Assembly: GCA_937892095.1 (NCBI GenBank)
Contig: CALAVC010000068.1
Coordinates: 1-9,316, forward strand
Direction of reading: 5' to 3'
DNA: 9,316 nt
DNA from: an uncultured Bacteroidales bacterium
Lineage (GTDB): Bacteria; Bacteroidota; Bacteroidia; Bacteroidales; Marinilabiliaceae
The notes beneath the pieces are model-generated. The model made no database searches. It saw nothing but the letters and a program-made list of their open reading frames with translations, and was not told the DNA's origin. This document shows positions 7,968 through 9,316 of the stretch, one piece after another. Positions within the stretch are counted from its first letter, which is position 1, and every line of letters begins with the position of its first letter. The position numbers were made by a program, and so were the translations under genes.

Positions 7968-8962
7968 GGGTTGTAGTGAGCCTCTCGCAAGATGCTTTGA
8001 GCATCGTGTGTGTTCATCAGCATTTCTACCGGCACTTTTTTCTCTGACATGTATTTGCGTACAATCTGATAGGCACAATATGTCGCAGCACGTCCGGGCG
8101 ATTCGTTGCCAAAAAAGGCAGTATATGGAGCTTCGTTGGCCAGTTTGTTTCGGTCGAGTTGATTGGTGCTATAAAGCAGTTTGTGCGACGCCATGTATGC
8201 CCACATCCGACTCTCGTTCTTTTCGCACCATGTTAGCTGCTTGTCTGTAAAGCCAAAGAGTGTCTGCAAGTCTATGCTGGGCATGCAAGCGTGTGTGGCA
8301 TATAGTACTTTGGCTCTGTATATTATGGCCGTCAGCACATCTTCTTTCCCACTCATTTCGGGCAAGCAAGCCATTATCCAACCCTTTATGAGGTCCGAAG
8401 CTATGTAGTCTGGTGTGCGCGTACGCTGCGCATAGCGTGGGATTTCGAGCCAATCGTAGAATCGACAATTAGGACCAAGATAGTGCTCTATGCTGAACGA
8501 TATGTATGTCGAGTCGACAAATATTTTGTCGTTGAAACCAGAGAAATGACACAAGACTTGCTGTGGCACAGGTGCCGACGGAAATAGGGCTCCAAAGCAC
8601 GAAAAGGCATCGCTTAGCTCGTCGTCAATATCTAATTTATCCCATACGCTGTCGCATGTTGCAATGACTTCGTTGTTCTCATCGTACGACAAAAAACGTC
8701 CGAAATTTAGTTCAAAATCTGGGTCGGTGGGCTGCCCTATGCGTATTTCTTGTAGGCAGTACGTGTCGAAATATTTCCCATAGTCCGCACTGAGCTTCTT
8801 GACCAACTCGTGTGTATTACCCCCTGCAAACATGTCTCGATAGAAAGGACGCACGCTTAGCCTGACTTCATGACCAGTTGTGTCTGGTCGGCTAAATTCG
8901 TTGCCGCACGACGTTGCGAGAACAGTCAGCAGTGCTAACAAAATTATTTGTATGTTCTTCAT
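7964..8962 (-). CDS. gldB: GldB-like lipoprotein (gliding motility lipoprotein GldB family)
   Basis: Starting at 8962 the product has 332 residues and begins MKNIQIILLALLTVLATSC, a lipoprotein signal peptide with lipobox LATSC; Cys19 would be lipidated. The frame extends upstream to 9091, but that longer start would overlap trxB and bury the signal peptide, so it is rejected. The residues after Cys (GNEFSRPD) do not form the acidic Bacteroidales surface-export signal, so a periplasm-facing anchor is more likely. The body matches the GldB family: FYRDMF, a DDELSDAFSCFGALFPSAPVP block, EHYLGPNCRFYDWLEIPRY, LIKGWIMACLP, IIYRAKVLYATHACMP and the near-C-terminal SPGRAATYCAYQIVRKYM. GldB is required for gliding in Flavobacterium. 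Homologues are widespread in non-gliding Bacteroidales, where the role is unclear. The gene starts 17 bases after the trxB stop, suggesting an operon. Confidence 0.82.
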   Translation of the reverse strand: MKNIQIILLALLTVLATSCGNEFSRPDTTGHEVRLSVRPFYRDMFAGGNTHELVKKLSADYGKYFDTYCLQEIRIGQPTDPDFELNFGRFLSYDENNEVIATCDSVWDKLDIDDELSDAFSCFGALFPSAPVPQQVLCHFSGFNDKIFVDSTYISFSIEHYLGPNCRFYDWLEIPRYAQRTRTPDYIASDLIKGWIMACLPEMSGKEDVLTAIIYRAKVLYATHACMPSIDLQTLFGFTDKQLTWCEKNESRMWAYMASHKLLYSTNQLDRNKLANEAPYTAFFGNESPGRAATYCAYQIVRKYMSEKKVPVEMLMNTHDAQSILREAHYNP

Positions 8963-8979
8963 TTCTGATGTATGCACAT

Positions 8980-9316
8980 TTATTTGCCTTCCAAGCTGCG
9001 CAAATATCGGTCGGCATCGAGTGCTACTTTGCAACCCGATGCTGCTGCCGTAATAGCTTGTCGATATTCGGGGTCGGCCACGTCGCCACATGCAAATACG
9101 CCGTCGATATTGGTCTGCTGATTGCCACGCGACAGACGAATGTAGCCCATGTCGTCTGTCTCTATTCGTCCGCCAAAAGCATCGGTGTTGGGTTTATGAC
9201 CTATTGCCAAGAAGAAGCCAGATATGTCTATCTTGACGGTTTCTTCATCAGCTTTGCCCATGTTCTTTTTTAGCACTGCACGTTCTACTCGTCCTTCGCC
9301 TTCGAGTCCTACCGTC
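8980..9316 (-). CDS. trxB: Thioredoxin-disulfide reductase, C-terminal part (rest beyond the window)
   Basis: TrxB is a cytoplasmic FAD enzyme that passes electrons from NADPH to thioredoxin. Only the last 111 residues are in view (family length about 310-320), and the frame is open to the window edge. The visible part carries the end of the NADPH domain (GFFLAIGHKPNT) and the return to the FAD domain. The signature GVFACGDVADPEYRQAITAAASGC, seen in pieces as GVFACGDV, DPEYRQAIT and AAASGC, binds the FAD pyrophosphate and flavin; it is followed by KVALDADRYL. The redox-active CxxC would lie outside the window and cannot be checked. The GTG at 9274-9276 is internal, not a start. It ends 17 bases before the GldB-like gene on the same strand, so the two are probably co-transcribed. 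Confidence 0.95.
   Translation of the reverse strand, partial: TVGLEGEGRVERAVLKKNMGKADEETVKIDISGFFLAIGHKPNTDAFGGRIETDDMGYIRLSRGNQQTNIDGVFACGDVADPEYRQAITAAASGCKVALDADRYLRSLEGK

Noticed and set aside
7991..8005. Short hairpin GATGC-TTTGA-GCATC near the convergent gene ends
   Set aside because: Only five base pairs, no T-run on either strand, and inside the GldB-like coding sequence.
1054..8518. Frequent GTCGAC sites (for example at 1054, 3310, 4933, 5056, 5266, 5487, 8513)
   Set aside because: More than the two or so expected by chance, but explained by favoured GTC/GAC and TCG codon use; they are in coding frames with no regular spacing.
8963..9091. Upstream extension of the GldB-like frame by 43 residues
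   Set aside because: It would overlap trxB, is not lipoprotein-like, and would bury the clear lipoprotein signal peptide that starts at 8962.

Overview
The window looks like an ordinary chromosomal segment of a member of the Bacteroidota, most likely Bacteroidales. The evidence is the gene content: a FloA of the Bacteroidales kind, a TIGR02757-family protein, a GldB-type lipoprotein, and a lipoprotein and a Sec signal peptide of Bacteroidota style (LATSC and TFA|Q). Strong Shine-Dalgarno sequences are also absent before the starts. I cannot name the genus. I see no tRNA, rRNA, CRISPR array, insertion sequence, phage gene or attachment site. Codon use looks even across the window, with GTC, CTC and GAC favoured throughout, so nothing marks a recently acquired island.

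Layout, plus strand. Bases 1-1725 hold aspS (aspartyl-tRNA synthetase), missing only about 10 N-terminal residues beyond the edge. It is followed 27 bases later by floA (flotillin-like membrane scaffold, 1753-2751). A strong intrinsic terminator (2773-2806) ends this pair. Only 13 bases after its T-run begins a second set: a 139-residue four-helix membrane protein (2820-3239), overlapping by 17 bases a 989-residue exported protein (3223-6192). The latter joins an HExxH zinc-peptidase-like domain, a TolB/WD40-like beta-propeller and a probable outer-membrane beta-barrel. Then come a TIGR02757 (DUF2400) protein (6271-7041) with a DNA-glycosylase-like signature and a GT-A type glycosyltransferase (7068-7967).

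Layout, minus strand. The 3' third of trxB (thioredoxin reductase) enters from the right edge and ends at 8980. It is followed 17 bases later by a GldB-like lipoprotein gene (8962 down to 7964). The GldB gene converges on the glycosyltransferase gene, and their stop codons share the palindrome TTAA.

How the genes relate: aspS, floA and trxB are housekeeping genes. The most interesting unit is the coupled pair of the small membrane protein and the peptidase/propeller/barrel protein, with a hairpin placed where it could act as an attenuator. The TIGR02757 protein is second: its conserved Lys and Asp suggest a base-excision glycosylase. No intergenic gap exceeds 80 bases, so there is no long non-coding stretch to describe.
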